From NCBI GenBank assembly GCA_965227455.1, contig OZ245752.1, forward strand, positions 3,038,001 through 3,102,000: a stretch of 64,000 nucleotides of DNA, in the 5' to 3' direction. Positions within the stretch are counted from its first letter, which is position 1. Each line of letters opens with the position of its first letter. A program made the translations under genes and the position numbers. The DNA is from JABDIP01 sp965227455 (GTDB lineage: Bacteria > Pseudomonadota > Alphaproteobacteria > DSM-16000 > Inquilinaceae). The notes under the pieces were generated by a model, which did no database searches, was not told the origin of the DNA, and saw nothing but the letters and a program-made list of their open reading frames with translations. Below are positions 26,562-34,852 of this stretch, one piece after another.

Positions 26562-27710
26562 ATGCTGATTCGATGCGGGAAAGCCTCAGCTGACGGAGGT
26601 CGGTCCATCGATCCGGTACCCTACACACGCGCTTCCGTGACCGAGTTGGAAGTCGCGTACGCGACCGAGGCCGTGCGACATGGCTGGGGCGCGCGATGCT
26701 ATGAATGCCTCGACCGGTTTGAAATCGCGCTTGCAGAGCGTCTGGGTGTCGCGCATGCGGTGGCCACCTCGTCCTGCACCGGCGCGATCCATCTCGGACT
26801 GGCGGCTCTCGATCTGCCGGCCGGCGGCGAAGTGATCCTTGCGGATACAAACTGGATAGCGACGGTTTCGCCGATCCATCACCTCGGCCTCAAGCCGGTT
26901 TTCGTAGACATCGACCCGGACAGCTGGTGCCTTTCGCCAGAGGCCGTCCGCGCGGCGGTCACGCCGCAGACATGCGCGGTGGTCGCGACCCATCTGTACG
27001 GAAATCTCTGCGATCTCGATGCGCTGCAGGAGATTTGCGATGCGAACGGGCTTGTGCTGATCGAAGACGCGGCCGAGGCCTTGGGATCGCAACGCGATGG
27101 ACGCCTCGCCGGCAGTTACGGTCGATTTGGTGCGTTTTCCTTTCATGGCACAAAGTTGATCACCACGGGCGAAGGCGGCGCGCTGGTGACAGACGACTCG
27201 GAATTGGCCGCCAAAGTTCGAATGCTGAACAATCACGGTCGCGCTCCCGGCGATCCACAGTTCTGGGCTTCGAGCATCGGCTACAAGTTCCGCATGTCGA
27301 ATATCGAAGCGGCGATCGGACTTGGTCAGTTGGAGCGCTTCGATGAGTTGCTGGAGAAAAAGCGCGCGATCTTCGCCGCCTATCGCGCGCGGCTCGCCGG
27401 CTTCCCCGGGGTGCGGCTGAACCCCGAACCGACAGGCTGTGTGAACAGCTATTGGATGCCAACCCTCTTTCTCGGCGCCCCGCAGACAGCGACGGCGGAG
27501 TCCGCGCTCGCTCATCTGCGAGAGCACGGTATCGATGCGCGCGTCGTCTTCTGGCCGCTTTCATCCCTGCCGATGTTCGGCTCCGGGCCCGGCCTGCCGA
27601 ACGCGCGCGACTTCTCTCAGCGGGCGTTCAATCTGCCCAGCTTCAGCGATATGAGCGAGGACGAGATCCTGCAAGTCTGCGACGCGCTCTCGGACATCCT
27701 GACGTCGTGA
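26562..27710 (+). CDS. DegT/DnrJ/EryC1 PLP sugar aminotransferase
   Basis: A 382-residue sugar aminotransferase. The PLP Lys is Lys198 in FSFHGTKLITTGEGG. The Asp of the pyridine contact lies in LIEDAAEALGS, and SSCTGAIHLGL is the phosphate loop. ATG 26562 is the first plausible start; no good ribosome binding site is visible, and the conserved part starts near residue 19. It follows a CDP-6-deoxyhexose cassette and precedes a formyltransferase. That order suggests amination of a keto sugar followed by N-formylation, as in Qui3N/Qui4N pathways. It differs clearly from the LegC enzyme at 11793. Confidence 0.87.
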   Translation: MLIRCGKASADGGRSIDPVPYTRASVTELEVAYATEAVRHGWGARCYECLDRFEIALAERLGVAHAVATSSCTGAIHLGLAALDLPAGGEVILADTNWIATVSPIHHLGLKPVFVDIDPDSWCLSPEAVRAAVTPQTCAVVATHLYGNLCDLDALQEICDANGLVLIEDAAEALGSQRDGRLAGSYGRFGAFSFHGTKLITTGEGGALVTDDSELAAKVRMLNNHGRAPGDPQFWASSIGYKFRMSNIEAAIGLGQLERFDELLEKKRAIFAAYRARLAGFPGVRLNPEPTGCVNSYWMPTLFLGAPQTATAESALAHLREHGIDARVVFWPLSSLPMFGSGPGLPNARDFSQRAFNLPSFSDMSEDEILQVCDALSDILTS

Positions 27711-27755
27711 ACGGCGTGCAACGTGAAGTGTGGACCTGAGGAACGAGCCGGAACT

Positions 27756-28559
27756 GTGAGCGGATCGCAGGATAACCTCGCCACGCCGTTTCGGTTGGCC
27801 GTGTTCGCCGATGGTCCCGTCGGCACTGCCATAGTCAGCGCGTTGAAGCAGCGCTTTCCCGACGATATCGCGCTTGTAGTGGTCACCTCCGGCGATAGTG
27901 TCGTCGCCCGGGAGATACAGGATATTCCGACCGTAGACTGGTCCAATGCAGAGGCGCGGGCCGATGCGCTGGGTGCGGAAATCGATCTCGGGCTCTGCGC
28001 GTGGTGGCCTCATATTCTCAAGGCCGAGACCATCCGAATGCCTCGTCTTGGCTTCCTCAATACGCATCCAAGCCTCTTGCCGCACAATAGAGGCAAGAAC
28101 CCCAATTTCTGGTCGATTGTGGAAGAACGGCCCTTCGGGGTGAGCGTGCATTGGATCGACGAGGATATCGACAGCGGCGATATCGTGGCGCGGCGCGAAA
28201 TTCCCGTCGACTGGACGGATACCGGCGAGACGCTCTATCGAAAGGCCTGCGCGGAAATGGTTCCGGCGGTCGTCGACGCTTATGCCGAGGTCAGGTCCGG
28301 CACTGCAAAGCGGGTTCCGCAGTCGCTCAACGAAGGCTCCTTTCACCGGGCGTCGGAACTTGACCCCGCGTCTCGGCTCGATCTCGATGCACCGACGACC
28401 GCCCGCGCGGTTTTGAACCGTTTGCGGGCCAGAACCTTCTCCGGCTACCCTGCCTGCTGGTTCGAAGATGGTGGTCGGCGATACGAGGCTCGCATCGAAA
28501 TTGTCGATAAAGATCGCGATCAGGCACCGACACAACTCGAACGAAAATCCGATGGATGA
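27756..28559 (+). CDS. Second formyltransferase-family enzyme (sugar N-formyltransferase)
   Basis: A protein of about 267 residues with a formyl_trans_N domain. The catalytic Asn and His are in FLNTHPSLLPHNRG and the Asp in EDIDSGDIV, so the triad is complete. It is shorter than the copy at 8614, with only a small C-terminal part. The start is uncertain: GTG 27756 or GTG 27723 in the same frame. It lies just after a sugar aminotransferase gene and overlaps the CmcI-like gene by eight bases. I infer N-formylation of the amino sugar made by its neighbour, with N10-formyl-tetrahydrofolate as donor. Confidence 0.8.
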   Translation: MSGSQDNLATPFRLAVFADGPVGTAIVSALKQRFPDDIALVVVTSGDSVVAREIQDIPTVDWSNAEARADALGAEIDLGLCAWWPHILKAETIRMPRLGFLNTHPSLLPHNRGKNPNFWSIVEERPFGVSVHWIDEDIDSGDIVARREIPVDWTDTGETLYRKACAEMVPAVVDAYAEVRSGTAKRVPQSLNEGSFHRASELDPASRLDLDAPTTARAVLNRLRARTFSGYPACWFEDGGRRYEARIEIVDKDRDQAPTQLERKSDG

Positions 28560-29358
28560 CCCGATCAAGAAATTTGAGGATGAGGTTGACGCCAACCTCC
28601 GGGCATTGGCGGAAGATGACAATCTTCACGGCGCATCACGCGTGTGGCTGCGCGAAGCCTCCCGGTACAACTATTCTTACAATTTCCGTTGGCTGGGACG
28701 GCCGATCATTCAATTCCCGCAGGACATCGTCGCGGTTCAGGAGTTGATCTTCACGGTCCAGCCGACCTTGATCATCGAAACCGGCATCGCCCATGGCGGT
28801 TCGTTGATCCTCTCGGCGTCAATGCTTGAGCTGAACGCCGCTTGCGGTGGACCGCAGGAGGCGCGTGTGCTGGGGGTCGATATCGACATCCGCGCACACA
28901 ATCGCGCAGCGATCGAGTCGCATCCGATGTTCAAGCGGATCGACATGTTGGAGGGTTCGTCCACGTCTGAGCCGATCGTCAGCGAGATCTGCGCACGTGC
29001 AGAAGACGCTGAGCGGGTCCTGGTTTTCCTGGACTCAAATCATACCCATGCGCACGTCCTGGCAGAGTTGCGTGCCTACGCGCCTCTGGTAAGTCAGGGA
29101 TCCTACTGCGTCGTCTTCGACACGATCGTCGAAGATTTTCCGAAAGGGTGGTTTGACAATCGCCCGTGGGATGTGGGCGACAATCCCAAGACCGCGGTGC
29201 AGGCATATCTGGCGGAACTCGATGAGCAGCCCCAGATCGGTCAGGATGGCGCGCCGCTACACTATGAGATTGATCAGAGACGAGATGCCCAGCTGCTGAT
29301 TTCGGTGGCGCCCTCCGGTTATCTGCGTCGCCTGGAATTGCCAACGGGTACCGAATAG
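28552..29358 (+). CDS. CmcI-like (cephalosporin hydroxylase/rhamnosyl O-methyltransferase) family protein
   Basis: A 268-residue protein of the CmcI family, which has a Rossmann fold related to SAM O-methyltransferases. Key segments are LIIETGIAHGGSLILSAS (SAM loop), VLGVDIDIRAHN with the Asp after strand 2, VFLDSNHTHAHVLAELRA with a candidate metal-binding DSNHTH, and YCVVFDTIVED. Family members in polysaccharide loci are usually annotated as sugar O-methyltransferases. Here it follows a formyltransferase and precedes a glycosyltransferase, so late O-methylation of the glycan is a reasonable inference. Hydroxylation is the alternative. Confidence 0.75.
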   Translation: MDDPIKKFEDEVDANLRALAEDDNLHGASRVWLREASRYNYSYNFRWLGRPIIQFPQDIVAVQELIFTVQPTLIIETGIAHGGSLILSASMLELNAACGGPQEARVLGVDIDIRAHNRAAIESHPMFKRIDMLEGSSTSEPIVSEICARAEDAERVLVFLDSNHTHAHVLAELRAYAPLVSQGSYCVVFDTIVEDFPKGWFDNRPWDVGDNPKTAVQAYLAELDEQPQIGQDGAPLHYEIDQRRDAQLLISVAPSGYLRRLELPTGTE

Positions 29359-29372
29359 CGACGGGAAGAACG

Positions 29373-30281
29373 ATGGCGCAGGCGGCGAAGGCGCAAAATG
29401 TGCCCGAGGTGACAGTCGGGCTGCCGATCTTCAACGAAGAAGACAGGATCGCCGACTGCCTCGCGGACCTCCAACGTCAGACGCTGACGAACTTCAACAT
29501 CGTCGTTTTTGATAACTGTTCGACCGATCGCACAGCGGAAATCGTGGCAACGTTCGCAGGTGACGACCCGCGTATCAAAACCTTCCGGCATTCCGAGAAT
29601 GTCGGGATCGTGCGGAACTTCAAAGCCGTGCTCGAAGCCTGTGATACGACTTACTTCAAATGGCTGGCCGCGGACGATCGTATCGACCCGCAATATCTCG
29701 AGCGCTGTCTGGCGGTGTTCCGAAAGGACCCAACGGTCGTTGCCGTGCAAACCGGCCACATCGTCCATGATGACGAGCGAGAGTTGAGAAGGGTCGACAT
29801 TACCAACCTCTCAACGTCGTTGGGTTGGCGTCATGTCCTGTCGCTTGTCGCGAGCAAGGCAAAGGCGAACTACTTCATCTACGGACTATTCAGAACCGAT
29901 GTGCTGCGGGAGATGTATCTGCATTTTGAACCGATGCCGTCGGGCGATCGGTGGTTCCTGCTCGGGATGCCTGCTGAAGGTGCTCTGCACTATCTGACCG
30001 ACCACCTTCACTATCGCTATCAGAATCCGGTCACCTTCGCGGTGCGCCAGCCCAGCGATCCATTGGCCCGTTCGCAGCGCACCCCGATGCTTGCATTGAT
30101 GCGGCGCATGAATGCAAACCTGCCACGTCTCAACCGCTCGCAGCGCCTTCATGTGAACGTCTACTTCATGAAATGGTACGCGCGCTGGCAATATGACCTG
30201 TTCCGCCGCCGCCGGAAGGCGTTCCTGAAGAAATGGCGGCGATGGGCGGTGGCCCGCGTTACCGGCGCCCCCTCCCGCTAG
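29373..30281 (+). CDS. Family 2 (GT-A) glycosyltransferase
   Basis: A 302-residue inverting GT-A transferase. The N-terminal domain has VTVGLPIFNEEDRIADCL, VVFDNCSTDRT and the metal-binding WLAADDRID (DxD-like). The C-terminus is rich in Arg/Trp/Lys (RRRRKAFLKKWRRW) without clear membrane helices, suggesting peripheral membrane attachment. It ends the rightward block, and a 112-bp gap separates it from the convergent capsule-type gene. No clear terminator hairpin is visible in that gap. Confidence 0.87.
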   Translation: MAQAAKAQNVPEVTVGLPIFNEEDRIADCLADLQRQTLTNFNIVVFDNCSTDRTAEIVATFAGDDPRIKTFRHSENVGIVRNFKAVLEACDTTYFKWLAADDRIDPQYLERCLAVFRKDPTVVAVQTGHIVHDDERELRRVDITNLSTSLGWRHVLSLVASKAKANYFIYGLFRTDVLREMYLHFEPMPSGDRWFLLGMPAEGALHYLTDHLHYRYQNPVTFAVRQPSDPLARSQRTPMLALMRRMNANLPRLNRSQRLHVNVYFMKWYARWQYDLFRRRRKAFLKKWRRWAVARVTGAPSR

Positions 30282-30393
30282 ACTCTCGACAGACCGCAGC
30301 ACGACCGCCGCCGAGGAACAGGCCTGCAATGCACTACGGGCTCTTTGGAAGTTCGTGACCTCAGAAGATCGCACCGACTCTCGGGTAGGAAGT

Positions 30394-31836
30394 TCATTCG
30401 GAGCCTGGCCTGAACATCATCGACACGATCGCCGTCGTGTCATGTTCCGGTCCGGAAGGCTCCAGCTTTGACGGTACCGGCGCCATCACCTCCGCACACC
30501 ACGTACAGAGTTTGGCGGCGCGATCGGTCGAATCCCCGATCTCAACCGCGCCATTGCGCAATTTGACCAGATCATCGTCACCGCCGACCTGGATCAGATT
30601 CGGCGCTGGAGCATGGATGAACCATGGCGCGCCGAATACGAAAGTCGGCTTGTCGCGCAATACCGCCTCCCAGCCGACCGTTCCGGCGAGAACCGCGACC
30701 GCGTCGCACCGATCGATGGCCTTGAAGGTGTCGAGGCCGTGATGCAACAGCGTCACGTTGCCCAGCTTGGCGATCGCGTCGTAGAAACCGACCGACCGGC
30801 CCAGATAGTTCCGCTGATAGGGTGCGAATTGTGACGGATGTTCCTTCACCCAGACCTCGCCCGCATGCTGGGCCACCAGTTGCAGCACCGCGATCTGGTT
30901 ATAGAAGGGAAAGGATGCCGGCGCCGTCTGGCGCTCGGGCTGGCATTGCAGTGACATGAAGACGCGCGGCTTGCTGGCACTGGACTCTGCAGGCAATGCC
31001 GTGGCGGCGACGCGCCGATAGGCGGCGAAGTTGCGCCAGCTGCGGAAAATCTGGGTCCATGTGCCCTGAGCGGCCGCCTCATCCAGCGCTCGGCGCTCCG
31101 CGGACCGTCGTCGGCTCCGACTCGATCTGGATTTCCAGCGCCGCCGAGCACTTTGCAGCATGATATTGTAAGGTGGGCGCAGGCTTGACCGCTTCGACAC
31201 CCGGGCGAGTTTTTTGGACACCCGTGAATCGAGCACCTGTGCCGCGCCGGTCTTTTCCGCAATGTTGCCGGAAACGGCTTCGGCGATCTTGGCACGTGCC
31301 GTATCCGGCAGAGTATTGCGCAAGGGCTGGCCGCCGATCTCTTCGATGAGGCAATAGTGATCGGGCAGTGCCGTCTTCTGAACGATGAAGATGCGCCCCC
31401 CCTGATTTTTCAGCAACCGATAGAGAAGGTAATGGCTTACCTGATGCGGTTCGTTCCAGAATATGGCCGTGTCGAGGCGGCACTGCGTAATCAGCCAGCG
31501 AATATTGAGCAGTATCCGCCGCAGAAATTCGTCTTTGTCGATCTGGGTTTTCTGATCGTGACAGACGAGGCGTCCCATCAGATGCATCAGCGTCGCATAA
31601 TGCTCCGCGATCAGCGCACTGTCCTCGAAAGCGTCCGCGGCCGGACCAGGCCGGTCCCAATGCGGATTCAACAGCCCACTATAGCCGCCGACCACCAAGC
31701 TCGAGGGATAGGCGGCGGACAGCGCCTCGACATCCAGATGGACGGCCTCGATGCACGCGAGTTCACCGCCAGCGGCGAGGATGTCGTCGGCAAGACGGCG
31801 CTGCAGCGGGTCATTGATAGAGACGAACGCTCTCAC
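30394..31836 (-). CDS. Capsule polysaccharide biosynthesis-like transferase
   Basis: A 480-residue soluble protein. The C-terminal part has the layout of Capsule_synth/KpsS-type GT-B enzymes: VFMSLQCQPE at the domain start, VWVKEHPSQFAPYQRNYLG with the HP motif, AVLAGTVGWEAVLRDKPTFVFG in the nucleotide-sugar site, and FGAPWF. A basic linker rich in Arg/Ser lies at about 225-255. KpsC/KpsS-type enzymes use CMP-Kdo. The gene is downstream of, and overlaps by four bases, a CMP-sugar synthetase gene, so a CMP-nonulosonate donor is an attractive inference. Confidence 0.7.
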   Translation of the reverse strand: MRAFVSINDPLQRRLADDILAAGGELACIEAVHLDVEALSAAYPSSLVVGGYSGLLNPHWDRPGPAADAFEDSALIAEHYATLMHLMGRLVCHDQKTQIDKDEFLRRILLNIRWLITQCRLDTAIFWNEPHQVSHYLLYRLLKNQGGRIFIVQKTALPDHYCLIEEIGGQPLRNTLPDTARAKIAEAVSGNIAEKTGAAQVLDSRVSKKLARVSKRSSLRPPYNIMLQSARRRWKSRSSRSRRRSAERRALDEAAAQGTWTQIFRSWRNFAAYRRVAATALPAESSASKPRVFMSLQCQPERQTAPASFPFYNQIAVLQLVAQHAGEVWVKEHPSQFAPYQRNYLGRSVGFYDAIAKLGNVTLLHHGLDTFKAIDRCDAVAVLAGTVGWEAVLRDKPTFVFGAPWFIHAPAPNLIQVGGDDDLVKLRNGAVEIGDSTDRAAKLCTWCAEVMAPVPSKLEPSGPEHDTTAIVSMMFRPGSE

Positions 31837-32528
31837 TGCGCTTGATTCCGCCTCAGCAGAAAATCGGCGATCGCAAGGTCATCGGCGATGTCCACATCGA
31901 CGCAGGTGCTTGGCATGATGTAGTAGCTTGACCGTGCGCCATGGATTGATCGGTTTCTCCGAACGTACGCGACGCTCGCTATGTAGATGCTGGCGTTGTA
32001 GCGAAAATACTCATCAGGATGGTGCGGCAGCACCTCCATCACCTCGTCTTCGCCGTCGGCCCGGCGCATCAGCGTCGGCTGGCGCTTCTTGATCGGCCCG
32101 ATCACACTCGCCAGCGTTTCCGGTTCATTGCGCAGGAACACTTCGATCGCCTCGTCGATATGCGTGGCGGTGCGTAAAGGCGAAGTGGGCTGCAGGAGTA
32201 CCACGGCGTCGAATTCCCAACCGCGTTCCGCCTGGCACCAATCGAGTGCATGAAGGATGACGTCGATGTTGCGGCACTGGTCCGTCGCCAATTCTGGCGG
32301 TCGCAAGAACGGTGCATCTGCGCCATGGGCAAGAGCGACGTCGCGGATCTGCTCGCTCTCGGTCGAGAATACAACGGAGGTCAATCGCCGCGCCATCGCC
32401 GCCGCTTCGATCGAATGGGCGATCAACGGCTTGCCACCGCAGTCCAGAATGTTCTTGTTCGGCAATCGCTTCGATCCCCCTCGGGCGGGGATGACGCCAA
32501 GAATTCGGGGTTTCATGGAGGACAGCAT
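31833..32528 (-). CDS. Second CMP-nonulosonate cytidylyltransferase (NeuA/PseF-like)
   Basis: A 231-residue acylneuraminate cytidylyltransferase. The loop IPARGGSKRLPNKN is intact, followed by VVFSTESEQI, VLLQPTSPLRTATHIDEAI and a PseF-like end CVDVDIADDLAIADFLL. It is clearly diverged from the enzyme at 6816, so the two probably activate different sugar acids. The start is ATG 32528 or ATG 32516; neither has a good ribosome binding site. It is co-transcribed with the capsule-type transferase and diverges from the transketolase gene. It is the best partner candidate for the second NeuB. Confidence 0.87.
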   Translation of the reverse strand: MLSSMKPRILGVIPARGGSKRLPNKNILDCGGKPLIAHSIEAAAMARRLTSVVFSTESEQIRDVALAHGADAPFLRPPELATDQCRNIDVILHALDWCQAERGWEFDAVVLLQPTSPLRTATHIDEAIEVFLRNEPETLASVIGPIKKRQPTLMRRADGEDEVMEVLPHHPDEYFRYNASIYIASVAYVRRNRSIHGARSSYYIMPSTCVDVDIADDLAIADFLLRRNQAQ

Positions 32529-32740
32529 TCCCTATAAAACGGCGGCGTTGCGGCGACAGAGGGCTGCATCGCATGCGACGCCAGGGCGGCGCAACGCTAA
32601 ATGCTCATGCCACCGGCGTCGCGAAGTGATCGAGAACAGGGCGTTGCAACTCATCGCTTTGGCGGGCGGCATGGCGGGAGTAATCGTCGGCGACGCCGTT
32701 GCGAGGCGCCAGGGATATCAACGCTGAGGGAGCCAACGAG

Positions 32741-34648
32741 ATGAATCTCACCTATGTCGATCCCGCCGCATTTTCGCCGGCGCGCAATGCCAACGCGCCG
32801 CAGGCGGAGCGTCTGGCCGTAATCGCAACCATGACACGGCTCAATGCGCTCACCGCCATCAAACGCGCGGGGTCGGGGCATATCGGCTCCAGCTTCAGTT
32901 CGATCGACATCTTCACCCTGCTCTATGAGCGTCGGATGGGGGAGAGCGACGTTTTCTTCTCCTCAAAGGGCCATGACGCACCAGGCCAATACGCGGCGAT
33001 GGCAGCGGTGGGCATCCTCCCAATCGCAAGCGTCCTCAACCTGCGTCGACTGGGCGGCCTGCCCGGACATCCTGAGGTCGGCACGCCGGGCGTGGTCGCC
33101 AGCACCGGGTCCCTGGGCATGGGGCTTTCCAAGGCGCGGGGCATTGCGCTGGCGCGGCGGCTGCGCGGCGCGGGCGGACGGATTTTCGTGATGCTAGGCG
33201 ATGGAGAACTGCAGGAAGGCCAGAATTACGAGGCGTTCCGCTCGATCGTGAATGACAAGCTGACGCAGATCAGGGTCGTGGTCGACTGCAACAAGATTCA
33301 ATCGGACAAGTATGTCCGCTGCATCAACGATCTTGGCGATATCGAAGCCAAGCTCGCCGCTTTCGGCTGGGGCGTGCACCGCGCCGACGGCCACGATTTC
33401 GAGGCGTTGGACACGGCTCTCAATGCCATGGACGCTGACGATGGCGCTCCGCAGATTCTCATCGCCGACACGATCAAGGGGCGCGGTGTCTCCTTCATGG
33501 AGGCCGCACCGGACAACGCAGATCCGACGATGGTGTATGCTTGGCATTCCGGTGCACCGAAGGACGACGACTATCAAAGGGCGGTCGAGGAACTGACCGC
33601 GGAAATTGCCGCAGGTCACGAGTCGCTGTTGCTGGATGGTCCGGAATTCTCCACCTCCGCAGCCGCCGCACCGTCACCGCTTGTGCCTGCGACGGACAGC
33701 CTGGGCACGCCGACCCGCACCATTGCGGCCGCCATGGGCGAAGAGCTGCAGAAGATGGCCGGGGCCCGGTCGGAGCTGGTGGTGCTCAGTGCCGATCTTT
33801 CGGATGACTGCGGCCTGCGCGCCTTCGAGAACGGCACGCCGGAACGGTTCTTCGAGAGCGGTATCGCTGAACAGGACATGGTGAGCGCCGCCGGCGCCCT
33901 GGCCGGCCAAGGCCATCTGCCGGTCGTCGCGAGTTTCGCCAGCTTCCTCTGCTCGCGCGCGAATGAGCAGATCTACAACAACAGCTGCGAAGGCCGGAAA
34001 GTCATCTACATCGGACAATACGCTGGCGTTCTGCCCGGCGCTGCCGGGTATTCACATCAGAGCGTTCGCGACATCGCGCTGATGTCGAACCTGGATCGCA
34101 CACTTGTGGTTCAGCCGGGCTCCGCGGCCGAGGCCCGGGCGCTGATCCGCTGGGCGGTCGAGACTGCGACGGAAAGCGTGTACATCCGCAGCCTCATAAT
34201 TCCCAAACCTTCCGACCTCGACACCATGCCTCACGGTTTGGCACCGGTGGGCCAAGGCGTGATGCTGGCCGATGGCGAGGCGGCAACCATTGTCGCATAC
34301 GGACCGGTGCTCCTGAATGAAGCGCTCCTGGCGCGGGAAATGCTGGCCGAGCGTGGCATCGCCGTGCGGGTGCTCAGCCTGCCCTGGCTGAATCGAGTGG
34401 ACTCGGACTGGCTGTTCGAGGCGACGGAAACCGCGCCGATCTTGGTCGTCGAGGACCACAGCCCGATTGGCGGGCTCGGCGACCGCATTGCACAAGCCCT
34501 GGCAGCGGATCCAGTCCGCTCGGCAGAGCGGCGCCTGGTTGTTCACGGTGTCAATGGGCTGCCTGCATGCGGACAACCGAAAGAGACGCTCGAACATCAC
34601 GGTCTCGATGCAGCTTCGATCCGCGACAAGATCATGGCGATGATCTAG
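32741..34648 (+). CDS. Full-length transketolase-type TPP enzyme in the glycan locus
   Basis: A 635-residue transketolase-like enzyme containing both halves. The N-terminal TPP domain has SGHIGSSFSSIDI and the TPP/metal motif LGDGELQEGQNYEA followed by DCNKIQ. The pyrimidine domain has GIAEQDMVSAAGALAGQG with the catalytic Glu, and VVEDHSPIGGLGD lies in the C-terminal domain. ATG 32741 follows GAGGGAG with eight bases spacing. It is isolated from Calvin or pentose-phosphate genes and stands between the nonulosonate synthetase and a sugar-uptake regulon. It could move a two-carbon ketol unit to build an unusual long-chain sugar. Housekeeping transketolase is the alternative. Confidence 0.85.
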   Translation: MNLTYVDPAAFSPARNANAPQAERLAVIATMTRLNALTAIKRAGSGHIGSSFSSIDIFTLLYERRMGESDVFFSSKGHDAPGQYAAMAAVGILPIASVLNLRRLGGLPGHPEVGTPGVVASTGSLGMGLSKARGIALARRLRGAGGRIFVMLGDGELQEGQNYEAFRSIVNDKLTQIRVVVDCNKIQSDKYVRCINDLGDIEAKLAAFGWGVHRADGHDFEALDTALNAMDADDGAPQILIADTIKGRGVSFMEAAPDNADPTMVYAWHSGAPKDDDYQRAVEELTAEIAAGHESLLLDGPEFSTSAAAAPSPLVPATDSLGTPTRTIAAAMGEELQKMAGARSELVVLSADLSDDCGLRAFENGTPERFFESGIAEQDMVSAAGALAGQGHLPVVASFASFLCSRANEQIYNNSCEGRKVIYIGQYAGVLPGAAGYSHQSVRDIALMSNLDRTLVVQPGSAAEARALIRWAVETATESVYIRSLIIPKPSDLDTMPHGLAPVGQGVMLADGEAATIVAYGPVLLNEALLAREMLAERGIAVRVLSLPWLNRVDSDWLFEATETAPILVVEDHSPIGGLGDRIAQALAADPVRSAERRLVVHGVNGLPACGQPKETLEHHGLDAASIRDKIMAMI

Positions 34649-34852
34649 GGCCGGTTGAACTTCAGAAGTCCTCAGTCGGCCGGGAGCCCCACAGCTGACC
34701 ATGGAGCCGAAGCAATTGATAGGGCGCTCCTGACCCACAGCGGAACATCGTAGCCACGACTTGGCCCCTCCGTCGTCTTGTTCTGTGAGTAGGTTGGCCA
34801 GTTCACCGCGGCAGCGCCCGGCCCGCCGCAAGGCGGTGAAGAGCGCCAGTCG

